This document shows positions 49,905 to 59,600 of a stretch of DNA of 64,000 nt, piece by piece; the first letter of the stretch is position 1, and each line of letters begins with the position of its first letter. The DNA is taken from NCBI GenBank assembly GCA_011109175.1, contig RDEW01000070.1, forward strand, positions 73,055-137,054. Direction: 5' to 3'. The notes beneath the pieces were generated by a model, which did no database searches, was not told the DNA's origin, and was given only the letters and a program-made list of their open reading frames with translations. The DNA comes from Dicyema japonicum. Its lineage: Eukaryota > Dicyemida > Rhombozoa > Dicyemidae. The position numbers and the translations under genes were made by a program.

Positions 49905-50960
49905 TAATTAACGTCCGCTTCGACGAACTTGGTTGGAAACAATGCAAGCTTCCCTCTGGATTTGGGGGTGTCAGAATGAGATCGGCGCTGGAGGTTGCGT
50001 ACCCGGCATACCTATCGTCTCTCTCAAGCTGCAGCCATTTGACACGGCAAGTCCTTCATAACACAATTGGACTTTGCTGGAATGAGTCATTTGACGAAGC
50101 TTGTCGGAAATGGAACGGGTCCGGACTCAAAATCCCAGAAGACACAACGAAGCAAAGAAATTGGGATGACATTGTCTGCTCCAAAATTTTGGAAGACCTT
50201 AAAAAAGAAGCAAATCAACATCGTCTGGCTTGTTTGGTGTCAGCTTCAAGTCGAGGGAGTGGAGCATGGCTTGGTGCAATACCTTGCCCAAACTTAGGGA
50301 CTCTTTTGGACGACGATTATTTGAGGATTGGAATCGGACAAAGGCTGGGACTAGACGTTTGCCAGGAGCACCGATGCCAAAGCGGGAAAATAGTCGATGC
50401 GAAGGGATTGCACCCGCTTTCATGCAGAAGAAACGTCGGAAGGGACCACGTCATGCCGCTCTGAACGATGTGATCGTGAGAGCTCTGAAGGTTACAGGCT
50501 TCCCATCACAACTTGAACCAATGGGTCTTGATCAAGGAGATGGGAAGAGACCTGACGGGATGACCCTTTTCCCCTTCACGTCTGGAAGATCTTTGGTCTG
50601 GGACGCAACTTGCATAGACACGTTCTCAAGCACGAACATTTTTAAATTTGTTCAGACACCTGGAGCAGCTGCTTCGACCGCGGAAAACCTAAAAATCAAG
50701 AAATATTCTTGCCTCGGAGATCGCTACCGATTTACTCCTGTTGCGACCGAATCATCGGGAGCCGTTGGTCCAATGACGGCTGAATTCTTGCAAGAACTCG
50801 GAGAATTGCTTGCCAGAAAGAAAAGGGATCAACGAGAAGGGTTATGGCTAAGACAAAAGATTGGAATAGCCATACTCCGAGGGAACTCGTTCGCAATCCA
50901 CGCAGCAGGCTTCCTCAACTGACATTTGTTTAATTGTTAAAAAAATTTTTGTTAAAAAAA
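49905..50960 (+). pseudogene. REL-like LINE C-terminal module, subfamily 2 (copy 2)
   Basis: Same domain order as 24230-25228: MRSALEVAYPAYLSSLSSCS, GSGAWLGAIPCPNLGTLLDD, RIGIGQRLGLDVCQEHRCQS, DAKGLHPLSCRRN, then in the next frame RHAALNDVIVRALKVTGFPS, GDGKRPDGMTLFPFTSGRS, LVWDATCIDTFSS, ending GNSFAIHAAGFLN. HRCQSG replaces HRCRCR, so one zinc-binding Cys is lost. One frame slip near 50.44 kb. It extends about 25 bp further 5' than the 24-kb copy (RLRRTWLETMQAS-type). Confidence 0.92.
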
Positions 50961-50984
50961 AAAATTTTTAATTATTAAGGTTAG

Positions 50985-51235
50985 GACTTTTACTGTAGTA
51001 ATTGGTCCTAGGTTTGATTCTCTTCGTTGCTACTTGAACGAAGGTCTCTATTTTCTCTGTTCCTTATCTCCCATCGTTTTATTAAAGTGGCTTTATGTAA
51101 CGCCCAGTGGCGGATAACACGAAAAAAGAATCATTTGCTGTCTCCTACTTTATTAGAGGAGTTCCCGCAACTTAAAGATTGGATGTGTTCTGCTCTATTC
51201 GTTGGTACTGAATGAACTTGTATATGCTATTGGAA
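50985..51235 (+). mobile_element. SINE-B copy with tRNA box B
   Basis: Head: AAGGTTAGGACTTTTACTGT, AGTAATTGGTCCTAGGTTTG, ATTCTC, where GGTTTGATTCT fits box B. Body: GTAACGCCCAGTGGCGGATA, ACACGAAAAAAGAATCATTT, GCTGTCTCCTACTTTATTAG, AGGAGTTCCCGCAACTTAAA matches the reverse of the 33.5-kb copy. It lies directly after the LINE tail. Confidence 0.65.
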
Positions 51236-52005
51236 GGACTCTCTAATTCTGCGACCGGGAGAACAGAACACATCTAATCGGCTTTCAACTATCAACTTTC
51301 TCAATGAACCCGGAGCAGTTAGCTTAGTGATTGATTGGTCAAGTTGATAGTGTATCTCTGGTGCACAGTGGCATAGCTCTAGTAGACTTAAGTCTTCATC
51401 CCCTCAAAGTGGATATAATCCATCATCTTCTTTTTAATAAAGAGACATCAGATACGACAATTTTCGGATGTTAAGAAACATCTGATGTACTAATGTCTGT
51501 CTGGGTTAGATTCCAAGTCGCCCAAATTGGAGGACCGTGATCTGTTTTTAAGGTTCATAAAGATTCACGTGAGACTAGATGGCTTTGAGAGCGTATCTCG
51601 ATAGCTATCGTCAGAGCAAATAGCATGACCATTCAAGCTCTTTTTTAACTCCTAATTGAAACCTGAAAACTCTTTTTAGGTAGCTTGTTGACTGATTTAA
51701 CAAAAAAATATTATTTAAAACACGTCTTCAGAATAGTCATTTCGATCACTACGTGTCTTATTTTGGTCGTAGTTCTCATTTAAATTGGCAAACTTTACAC
51801 TGTAAACTCCTTGAGAGGGCCTACGCGGTGCAGTTAGCCTTGTTCACAGGCAGCTGTCAAAAGTACAGATTGAAACATCTTTTATACAAATTATTAAATT
51901 TAAGTGTTGGTTGAGTGGTTGACTGGATCAAGTGAAACCCAACCTAGTCGGGGAACGCAAATGAGCTTTTAACTTACTGAGTGGATTAAACTTCTCTAAT
52001 AATGT
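51236..52005. other. No gene seen
   Basis: Low coding signal on both strands. Possible decayed repeat around 51.34-51.43 and 51.90-51.98 kb, not identifiable. Confidence 0.3.
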
Positions 52006-52009
52006 CTGT

Positions 52010-52195
52010 CTTCAACGTACTCTCAGTCTGTCTATTCTATCCCGTGGACGGCCACTATGATTTGCGGACGCAGGGGAAAGACATGGAGAATACTGATAGA
52101 ACGGATAGTGAAGAGCAATAAACAAGTGGAACCCTAAGGATTCATATGCTTATGGGTGACCCTGGAGTGCATTAAACTAACTAACGATATTTAAG
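52010..52195 (+). pseudogene. LINE C-terminal shred with 3' tail
   Basis: GKTWRILIERIVKSNKQVEP corresponds to RGSWKRLIERMARNTAQGRL. The non-coding end GGATTCATATGCTTATGGGT, GACCCTGGAGTGCATTAAAC recurs near 62.30 kb (AGTATTCATATGCTTATGAG, TAACACGTGAGTGAATT), indicating a second LINE tail type. Confidence 0.45.
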
Positions 52196-53012
52196 TTTAT
52201 TCTATTAATTTTCGCCATAATGCCTTAGGATATGCAATATTTGAACTCTCTCCTCTTTCGACCTCTTCTAACTTGGGGACCGGTTCCATGTGGTATTTAG
52301 CCCCGTATTTATATCATAATGATCATTTTGCATAATTATGAGCCCACGTGAGGAATTATTTATGAAATTTATTTTAATATTAAGGTTTCTGCGTCAGATC
52401 ATGGATTTCCCTATTCAAAGATCTGATGTGAGTTAACTGCCAGGTTATTAAAAAATTAAAAAAGTCATCTTTTGTGTAAATGTCGTAATAAAAAACTTCA
52501 CAACAGTTATCTTAGAATTCAACAGATTGTGTTTTACAAACAGATTTTACAGGTAGTTAAGACGGTCTCGCTAAGACTATGATGTGCATCGGTCGATGAA
52601 AATCTAGCAATCTTACAACTGAGTCATCCCTTTGTATTATTTGAGAATAAATAATAATTTTATGTAAATTAACGTATATCTGAGAAGAGTATGAAGGAGT
52701 CTAACTGACCGAACGCGGAAGTGAACCCAGAACAAGTTAATGTAACGCTCAATCAGTTTAAGTGTTTAACTCTATTAAACTCCTATTGATATTCAATTGA
52801 AAAATTACAAGTAAATTTTCTCGAATCCGCCATTTATGACATTGGCCGTCTTTTGAGTGAGTGAAATCAATGATGTCATTAAAGTGAATGGAGGGAAAAT
52901 AGAATCATTGAGGTGCAGAAAAAAAATTTTAAAATTAAATAAATATATAAATTTTAATTATAAATAATTTTAAATATTGATAAAATTATACTATTCAAAT
53001 TTCGTTTCAGTG
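52196..53012. other. AT-rich upstream region of the RING gene
   Basis: No coding sequence. Immediately before the ATG, TTCGTTTCAG at 53001-53010 is a good 3' splice site, so a 5' leader intron or a trans-splicing acceptor is possible. Confidence 0.35.
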
Positions 53013-53613
53013 ATGTCTTCTAAGCGAAGAAGATTTTCCAAAAATGCGACCAAATCTGACGAATCTCTACAAATAGATGAGTAATAAAAATATATTAAAT
53101 TTTACAGTACTCCTTGAATATCAGCAATATAAGTAATTACTTCATGTGTCCAATTTGTCTGGAAATCTTAACAGATCCCAAACGTTGTCCATGTGGACAT
53201 TCATTTTGCCATGTGGTTTGCTGTTTTAATAATTAAGTGTATCACCAATTGGCTCAAAGCTAACAAATCTTGCCCAGTTGATCGGTAAGTTATCCTTTTC
53301 ACTTTGTAGGCTCAAAGTCATGCCTTCCAGTCTTCACAGGGACTTCATATTGGAGAATATAATAAAAGAACAGAAAGTTATGTGCCCTTACTGCAAGAAG
53401 ACAGCTAATCCCTATGAGATAAAGGCCCACGTGATTAAATGTGACATGTCCGTGGAGAATCTACCAGATTTTTTGAAGGATGAAGGTTTGACTGGGTACA
53501 ATTTAGATCCTGTGGACCAACCTTCCCTTAAAATGCGTCTGTATAGTAATATGGATCTACGTGGCTCTATGGTCGATTTTTTTAAATATTCAGAAGATCA
53601 CTTTGATATATGA
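53013..53613 (+). CDS. RING-finger protein, NRDP1/TRAF-like (putative E3 ubiquitin ligase)
   Basis: Exons 53013-53080, 53125-53215, 53238-53284, 53310-53613; introns 44, 22 and 25 nt. Spliced frame intact, 169 residues. Basic N-terminus SSKRRRFSKNATKS, then a C3HC3D RING: MCPICLEILTDPKRCPCGHS, FCHVCITNWLKANKSCPVDR. The last ligand is Asp, as in NRDP1/RNF41 and TRAF-type RINGs with CPVDR. A C2HC-type finger follows (VMCPYCKKTANPYEIKAHVI then KC), then an acidic tail ending FKYSEDHFDI. RING domains of this class recruit E2 enzymes. The substrate is unknown. The short tail lacks a coiled coil or MATH domain. A 3' acceptor (TTTCAG) precedes the ATG by two bases. Confidence 0.87.
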
Positions 53614-53825
53614 TTTTTACTATTTTGTAAAATACTAAATTTATGTGTCTGTCTGAAATGTTGATTTCTTGCTTCTTTTTTTCTTATCAACAGCACTTTA
53701 ACGAGAGTGAAATGATATTAACAAAATTTATTAGCATATTAGTAATATATTAGCATAAAACAGCATAGTTGATTTATTGGTGTATTATTAAGCACTTTTG
53801 TCATAGAATTTGTAGCCCACCATGT
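53614..53825. other. 3' flank of the RING gene
   Basis: AT-rich, with a short repeat of TTAGCATA units near 53.73-53.77 kb. No gene. Confidence 0.35.
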
Positions 53826-54120
53826 GCAGCTAAAGATTTGAATTTTATTGTCAGTGTCTTTCTTATACGCTCTCGGTTGCTAGTCAGGGATTTCACTGAG
53901 TTTTGGTCGTTCATTGCTTTCAACTTTTTCCAATGATTTTGAATCATTATTTAGTATGACTGGCAGAGATAATCTTGGCAATCCATGAAAGAAGGCCTCT
54001 TGACAAACACAATGGCCTTTTATGACTATTTTTGCTCGAAAGGTCGTGTCCGTTTCAAGATATGTCCAAACAGTTTTCAGCGAATTGTACATCAAAAGAT
54101 TTATTAGCATAAATAGCTAA
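53826..54120 (-). pseudogene. LINE C-terminal shred
   Basis: Minus strand: AENCLDIS-type frame of KWxLFGHI, then GLPRLSLPVILNNDSKSLEK, matching RGRPRVTLPTILNGDLSAVG. Decayed over about 75 codons. Confidence 0.48.
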
Positions 54121-54179
54121 GTAGCAATTCATTATCATCGGATCCTCGAAATCGTTAAATTTTGTGTGGATGAGCTCAT

Positions 54180-54645
54180 CCAACACTTCATTTGTTCAGA
54201 ACTTTGAGTTTCCAACGTCTCATGAATTTATCACCTCGTTCACACATACGAGAAAAAGGAAACAAGGGTTTCATCCATTATGAAGCCAAGTAGACATTTC
54301 GTGAATTAAATTACTAGACACTTGCACATGGTCTAGCTCCTGCGGAAAACTTATCGCGAGGTTTGATTATTTGACAAACGACGTTGAATCTCTTCTGGGA
54401 CCTTCACAGCTCAGAGGCATGTGTTTTCAAATCAGTTAACCGATTGCTATGCTGTTCTGCTGATTCTTCATCCCGCATGTTCTTAGAAGACTTGAAATAA
54501 GTATTTTATTGTTGCATTTGTAAGAAGTTTAAATAAGCAGCGTAAAAAATCAAATTTTGATTGGGGGTCTCTTTATCCCCCATCTCTGGGATTCTGGGAT
54601 CTTGTATTAGTTCCTAGAAATGATTAAGATGAAAGTTTTTGAAAT
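54180..54645 (-). mobile_element. Second copy of the array-bearing element, with a single 69-bp unit
   Basis: On the minus strand: flank TTTCAAAAACTTTCATCTTA, ATCATTTCTAGGAACTAATA, CAAGATCCCAGAATCCCAGA; one unit GAACATGCGGGATGAAGAAT, CAGCAGAACAGCATAGCAAT, CGGTTAACTGATTTGAAAAC, ACATGCC; then CCCAGAAGAGATTCAACGTC, GTTTGTCAAATAATC and GCTAGACCATGTGCAAG. All match 12.0-12.1 and 13.3-13.4 kb, where 18 units occupy the place of this one. The unit is in frame here (MRDEESAEQHSNRLTDLKTH). Confidence 0.82.
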
Positions 54646-55590
54646 TAGCATTGAAGGTCACGCCATTTGACAGGATGATATTGATCGAAATTTTCAGAAA
54701 TTCAAATTCTTCATATCTGGTTCACTCACTTTGTCGGCAATGTTTTTATTTGTTCAAAACTTTTTTTATATTAAAATCCGTCCATTTATAGCGAGTTATC
54801 GTGGCACATACAACATTGTGCTTTAATAAGCATAGATTGAACTAGAAACCACCATCATAGCAAGAATGAAAAAATTCAGGTGATCAGGCCTCTCCCAGTA
54901 GTCTTTGCAAGCTCGGACTTGAAGTAAGTGTCGTCAGGGGAACTCCTCTAATGGTTGTTGACTAGAGGTACGTCGACACTTCCACATTCCCACAAATAAA
55001 CTACTTTGTTAGCCGATGAATATTCAAATTTTAATTATTTTGAATTTGCAACATTTTGTAGGTTCGTAGGAATCAATGAAAATATGCAACGAAATTAAAA
55101 CTTGAAAAGATTTAGGAAATTCGATTTGTAATATGAGAGATTTAGTACTAACAGTAAGAAATTTTTTATTGAAATGGTAATTAGTAAGTATCTCTCGTAA
55201 GTGAGCGCATTCACTCTTAGAATTTGTATGTAAACGCGCTCAATCAGCCATTTTTGTTATTATCGATCCGATGGCACGTATCAATTCAGAAATTTGTTAA
55301 CTCTTTTTTTGCAGATATTAATATTTTTTTGAAAATGGAAACAACGACATTCCTGACAAATCTTGAATTCATCTTCCAAGAAAAGTATCTATTGCGGCAG
55401 ACCATGGTCATCTAAGGCGTAGTGGATAACATGACTGTAGCATGGTTTCTGAATCGTACCGTAATAGATATTATGATTTTGTAGACGACTTTTTTCTCCA
55501 AATTCCCAACCGCCCCAGCGGTTTCTAAAAAAATTTAGACAAAGCGGAAAAGATCTTCAAGAACGGAATATTTTTCACCATCTATAGTCC
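54646..55590. other. AT-rich, no gene seen
   Basis: Open frames are short and lack motifs. One 63-codon plus-strand frame (55224-55415) is unrecognised. Confidence 0.3.
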
Positions 55591-55599
55591 TAAAATTAA

Positions 55600-55890
55600 A
55601 ATTTTTACCCCCCAGATTTAAATATATTCAAATAAATTAAATTTAAATTTTTTTCCGAAAATTCATTGATTTTTTACTTTCTTCTACAATGTTAATTGCA
55701 TTTAATAGTTGTATTGGGGAAAATTCTTCATCAGTCTCTGTATTTCTCGTCGACATTATAATCTCCACAAGAAGGGTGCCGATTTCGTTCTCGTCGAGCA
55801 TTTTTGTTTGAGTTATCTCATCTTCATTAGCAAGTTCTTTAGTTTTTTTGGCACATATTCAAAACAGAATTTTGTATGATATTTTCATTA
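55600..55890 (-). pseudogene. Unassigned coding remnant, perhaps a DNA-transposon C-terminus
   Basis: Minus-strand open reading KKTKELANEDEITQTKMLDE, EIGTLLVEIIMSTRNTETDE, EFSPIQLLNAINIVEESKKS. The acidic linker followed by a helix beginning xxxQLLNAINIVEE recalls the C-terminal tails of Tigger/jerky-type transposases, but the match is weak. Confidence 0.27.
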
Positions 55891-55968
55891 GAAAATGAAT
55901 CAAGAAATTTAATTGCCCCTGCCTTTTGAAACATTTTTTATTGTGTATTCTTTCACTTAATGCGTGAG

Positions 55969-56064
55969 ATACCTAATGGTGGTTGTTCTGTAATTTTCAT
56001 GATATGCGGAGCTAATACCAAGGCTCAGTGAAAAGGCTGTTATTATTATTATACCTAATGGTGG
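55969..56064 (+). mobile_element. 68-bp LINE/SINE tail micro-insertion with target duplication
   Basis: ATACCTAATGGTGG occurs at 55969-55982 and 56051-56064. Between them lie 68 bp ending ATGCGGAGCTAATACCAAGG, CTCAGTGAAAAGGCTGTTAT and TATTATT, the 3' end shared by SINE-A and its LINE. It is an extreme 5' truncation. Confidence 0.88.
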
Positions 56065-57480
56065 CTTTCAATAAATTCACAAAAAAATCTTTTTCAAATC
56101 AAGGTCAAAAAATTCTTTTTCCAAATTATTCAAATCTTGTATTAATCGGTTAGCTTCTTTGTGAAGAACTTTTAGTTCAGGAATAAATCTCCCTTTAAAT
56201 ATGTGTATTCAACATGATTGATTCCTAGCTTTCATCAAATACCTTAGCTTTTGAAATGATGATATCTTCAGTAATAAAAACTATTGATTTCATCGATCCT
56301 TGAAATCCATTTAACAAGTGAATTCTCAATTTGATGTTGTTTACTAGTCTTGAATTGTTATTCGTAATTTTACAGTCTTCCCGTTTTTCATGGTTTTTAA
56401 GAATTTCTGAGTGTCGAAATTCCCAATAAAGGATCATTTTTATTTTACAGATATGGGTGAATTTTCTGAGAGTCATTTTTGATGTATTTTTTTATTTTAC
56501 AGATCTTTTTTTCTGTGCAAGATATTTCGGTCCCTTTTCTAACCATGTGGTACTGTTATATTTTAAACTTAAAATTTTAATTTAATTTCATCTAATATCA
56601 ATTCGTCTAATTAACAATTCGTCTAAATCTTCATGTTTGTCTATTAACAATTCGCTAATTTGCACGTTCGATCTATTTAAATCCAAAGTTTTATCTCATT
56701 TTTACTGAAATTACCAATTAAGACCTACTTAATTAATCTAAATGCGTAAATGTATTATTTATAACTGTAAAATAAAATACCATAAAACAACAACATAAAA
56801 AGAATTCTTGAAAATTTTAAATTTGACAATATAAATGAATATCTTAGAGGAATAGCTCACAATATTTCTTTTTGAATATCTGTAATAAAATGATTTAATT
56901 GTTTTTGACAAACATGACGATTTAGACGAATTGTTTTAGATGATTTTTCTGGTTACCCGACCGGACAGAGTAACAATCTTTCCATTCGAAGAAGGATTAA
57001 TTTGAGATGCAACATGTGTCGACTCTGTCTCCTACCAACATCATCGGGAGCGCGGTATAGAAAAAAGCTAAAGAAAAAAAGTATATATGATATTTTCCTC
57101 GCGATTACTGTCGAGAAAACGGGAACGACAAGCAGCATCATCCTTAAGAAACTTGGACGTACGTATTGCCTCCTTCAAAAGTCATGATACCGCGTAACGT
57201 ATTGGCTCATCCATTTAGTCTATAAAGCCGTCTTAATGAGAATCGCCGAATTAATAAAGTTGACTGGAATTAAATAATCACTCGTTTACAATACGAAGTG
57301 GCGGACTCAAGTAAAATCGGAAACCCGAAGTAAGGAACTAACAACAACGTTATCCTTCGCTATGAATATTAAGTTATTTGATGGTCTTGAGAATTTTTGC
57401 TAATTTATATTTTAACTTTTAATCAAAAAAATTATAAATTAAATTTAAATAATTTTAAATTTAATAATAGGTCAAATTAA
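56065..57480. other. AT-rich, no gene supported
   Basis: Repeated ATTCGTCTAA/ATTAACAATTCG motifs at 56.60-56.66 kb form a short imperfect repeat. An 83-codon minus-strand frame at 56.2-56.5 kb and opposing frames near 57.0-57.2 kb are unrecognised. Confidence 0.3.
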
Positions 57481-57482
57481 TA

Positions 57483-57908
57483 ATGCTTCAATGTTTAGTG
57501 AAATCTGTTATAATTATTATATCTATCAGAAAAATTACAGAACTTCAATTAAAATCAGTGCAAAACAACGACGGGGATGAGCCAATGTGGATTCTGTACA
57601 TCGTGGATAATGTTTTTGCAGTTCTTAGCGACAAAATTAGTTTATCATTTATAGAAAATTATAAAGTATTCGTAGACATATAACGATAGATCACTACTCA
57701 TAAGTTTGTGACAGCAGAGTTATCCATATTGAAGAGATGGAATGGAGGAATCACTGTCTGTTTGAAGAGCGGCGAAAATTTTCTTTATATCAGCACTAAC
57801 TTGGTGGGCAATGCATTCCACATATTTCAGATAAGCATACAATTTAAAACCGACAAGAGTAGTGTTGTAGTATTATTTAGTTCGAATTGTAACGCATACA
57901 CCGGTTAA
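57483..57908 (+). CDS. unknown spliced gene
   Basis: Not recognised. Frame from ATG 57483 gives LQLKSVQNNDGDEPMWILYI and VDNVFAVLSDKISLSFIENY; a 24-nt intron at about 57660-57683 (GTATT...CGATAG) keeps the frame into ITTHKFVTAELSILKRWNGG, ITVCLKSGENFLYISTNLVG, NAFHIFQISIQFK. Alternating hydrophobic pattern suggests a beta-rich small domain of about 130 residues. The N-terminal hydrophobic stretch (VIIIISIRK) may be an unspliced intron (GTTATAATT...CAG). Confidence 0.45.
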
Positions 57909-57909
57909 C

Positions 57910-58069
57910 ATGACTTCTGAAATTGAGAATTATTGTAGCTGTGGCAAGCAAATCTTTGATTTTCAGGATAATACTAGCGTTGAAATTACTAAATTGAAAG
58001 TACAGTTTTTCCGCAAAGACAAAATTCCAAATTTTATCGGAATAAGTATTTTATTTAGTAACAATTAAT
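57910..58069 (+). CDS. short open frame, possible further exon
   Basis: ATG at 57910, 52 codons: TSEIENYCSCGKQIFDFQDN then FFRKDKIPNFIGIS. The CSCGKQIF piece could be half of a metal site. It could be the last exon of the preceding gene, but I find no phase-compatible intron, so the link is unproven. Confidence 0.28.
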
Positions 58070-58361
58070 AGACAGGGACTGCTGCACTCAAACTCGAATG
58101 AGCTAAAATCTGATTAAACATTTTTTGTGTTGGTAAAATAGCCTTATTATAATTTTTTGAGAAAGTTATGAATTTTCTAGAAATAAAATTATTTCGAGGA
58201 GAAGGAGGAACACCAGTTCCCCCGGTGGGAGTGTGACGCATTATTACGATGAGATGGAGGAACTCCAGTTCTTCCAATGAGAGTGGACGCGTTATTGGAA
58301 CCTCTTTTGCAGGAGTGACGAAGATTGGAATCCTTTTAGAAACCTTCTCGGATTTAGACAT
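58065..58361 (-). CDS. 98-codon open frame, unknown
   Basis: Minus strand, MSKSEKVSKRIPIFVTPAKE then VPITRPLSLEELEFLHLIVI. It includes an internal DNA repeat (58200-58250 and 58251-58306: GAACACCAGTTCCCCCGGTG versus GAACTCCAGTTCTTCCAATG). Lys/Ser-rich start and Pro-rich middle. No family recognised; may be chance. Confidence 0.3.
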   Translation of the reverse strand: MSKSEKVSKRIPIFVTPAKEVPITRPLSLEELEFLHLIVIMRHTPTGGTGVPPSPRNNFISRKFITFSKNYNKAILPTQKMFNQILAHSSLSAAVPVY

Positions 58362-58384
58362 CTCCTGTGTTTGATGTATCCAAT

Positions 58385-58545
58385 GACGCTTTTAGAAATT
58401 GAAGAAACCAAAGAGGGAAAGGAAAGCATTCGATCAAGTAAGTAGTTGTATGGGAATGGAACCCCTAGCTAAATTCGACATGAGGGACAGCAGCACTAAC
58501 CACCATGCTACCTGATCTAGGAACTCCCAATAGCACAAATAATTA
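58385..58545 (-). mobile_element. tRNA-derived SINE head, third type
   Basis: Minus strand carries GGTAGCATGGTGGTTAGTGC (box-A-like, about 58513-58494) and GGGGTTCCATTCCC (box-B-like, 58465-58452), spaced as in a tRNA gene, but with no foldable acceptor stem I could pair. It is therefore read as a SINE head and not as a tRNA gene. No second copy found. Confidence 0.55.
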
Positions 58546-58579
58546 TTTTTGATTTATCATCCCATGATCGCGTAAAAAT

Positions 58580-58765
58580 CAAACTAACTATCACGTGATC
58601 CCGCTGCGTTCAATCAAAAACCTCATCTTGCCTGGTGTTCCTATCTGTATCCGCATATAACCACACCGGGCTGCTAACTGAATTAACGGGGGCGCATCCT
58701 CGCATCCAAGACTGCAGTGGCATAAAGCTTCTTAAAAAATTAAAATTAATTCCAAAGAACACTGT
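58580..58765 (-). repeat. LINE 3' end (GATCACGTGAT type)
   Basis: Plus-strand AACTAACTATCACGTGATCC, CGCTGCGTTCAATCA, CTCATCTTGCCTGGTGTTCC parallels the 19.1-kb end and the reverse of the 17.3-17.4 kb end. It lies just beyond another LINE end (58.84 kb), as if one element inserted beside another. Confidence 0.5.
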
Positions 58766-58834
58766 AGTGTCTGGAATAGATTATTTATTCATTTAGCCCC
58801 AAGACCACCAGGAAAGATATGTCAAAGCTAACTA

Positions 58835-59600
58835 ATTAAATGATCCTAGCCTCCAGCAACATCCGAACTCTCTTCAATTGGTCTTTCGATGATCCAACCA
58901 CACTCCGGAAGCGTCTTCTCTGCTTCTGCAAAGGAATTCAATCGGCGTGCACTTTTTTATTACCGACCGAAATTCATCTGCATGGGTTACATTTTCCTTG
59001 AATGGGTTTCCCAGTTCTTTGCAGAAACGTAGGAAACCCTAGCCATTTTTCAACGTTGTTTCATCAGAAACGAGGTCGCCAATGGGGATGTCCGTGTGGT
59101 GCATAATTCTCTGCCTGAGGGAGTTCAAACGGTCCACTCTAGAAAGAGAAATCGCAAACCTCCAGGTGGAGCAGGCATATTCAATGGTCGGTATGATTAC
59201 TTGTTGATAGACCTTGCTGATGCAATCAGCCGGGGGGAAAGCTCTTTTTTATCATCGCATTCAGAATGTTCTATTTCCGAGACCTTGGCGAGCACCTCCT
59301 CCACGTGACTCGAAACGGCAACAGAGTCGAAAACTATACCAACGATCTCTGGGTCCGCGTAGAAGGGATGGGAGTGTTTCCGATAGGAAATCTCAAGCCC
59401 ATTTTTAAACCTTCTGTCCGTAGTGAATAATGTGAACTGAGACTTGGATGCTGATACACATAACATATTTGCAGATAGCCAGTCACAAATTCGGTTTAGG
59501 TGTGTCTGAACAGTTGCTACAGCCATGGAAGGAGAATAGATGTAATTATTTTTTGCAATTCTTCTGGAATTTATTCTGTTTTTAATGATAAAATAATAAA
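58835..59600 (-). pseudogene. LINE RT C-terminal part, Jockey/CR1-like
   Basis: Minus strand: VQTHLNRICDWLSANMLCVS, ASKSQFTLFTTDRRFKNGLE (post-YADD region, normally Lxxxx..W...N.L.vs..Ks..llFT), VYQQVIIPTIEYACSTW, ISLSRVDRLNSLRQRIM, FLRFCKELGNPFKENVTH, ASGVWLDHRKTN, then GGATCATTTAATTAGTTAGC and an AATAAATAATC tail. One stop (KNG*GFLRF) and a frame change. A few upstream residues are flanking sequence. Confidence 0.77.
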
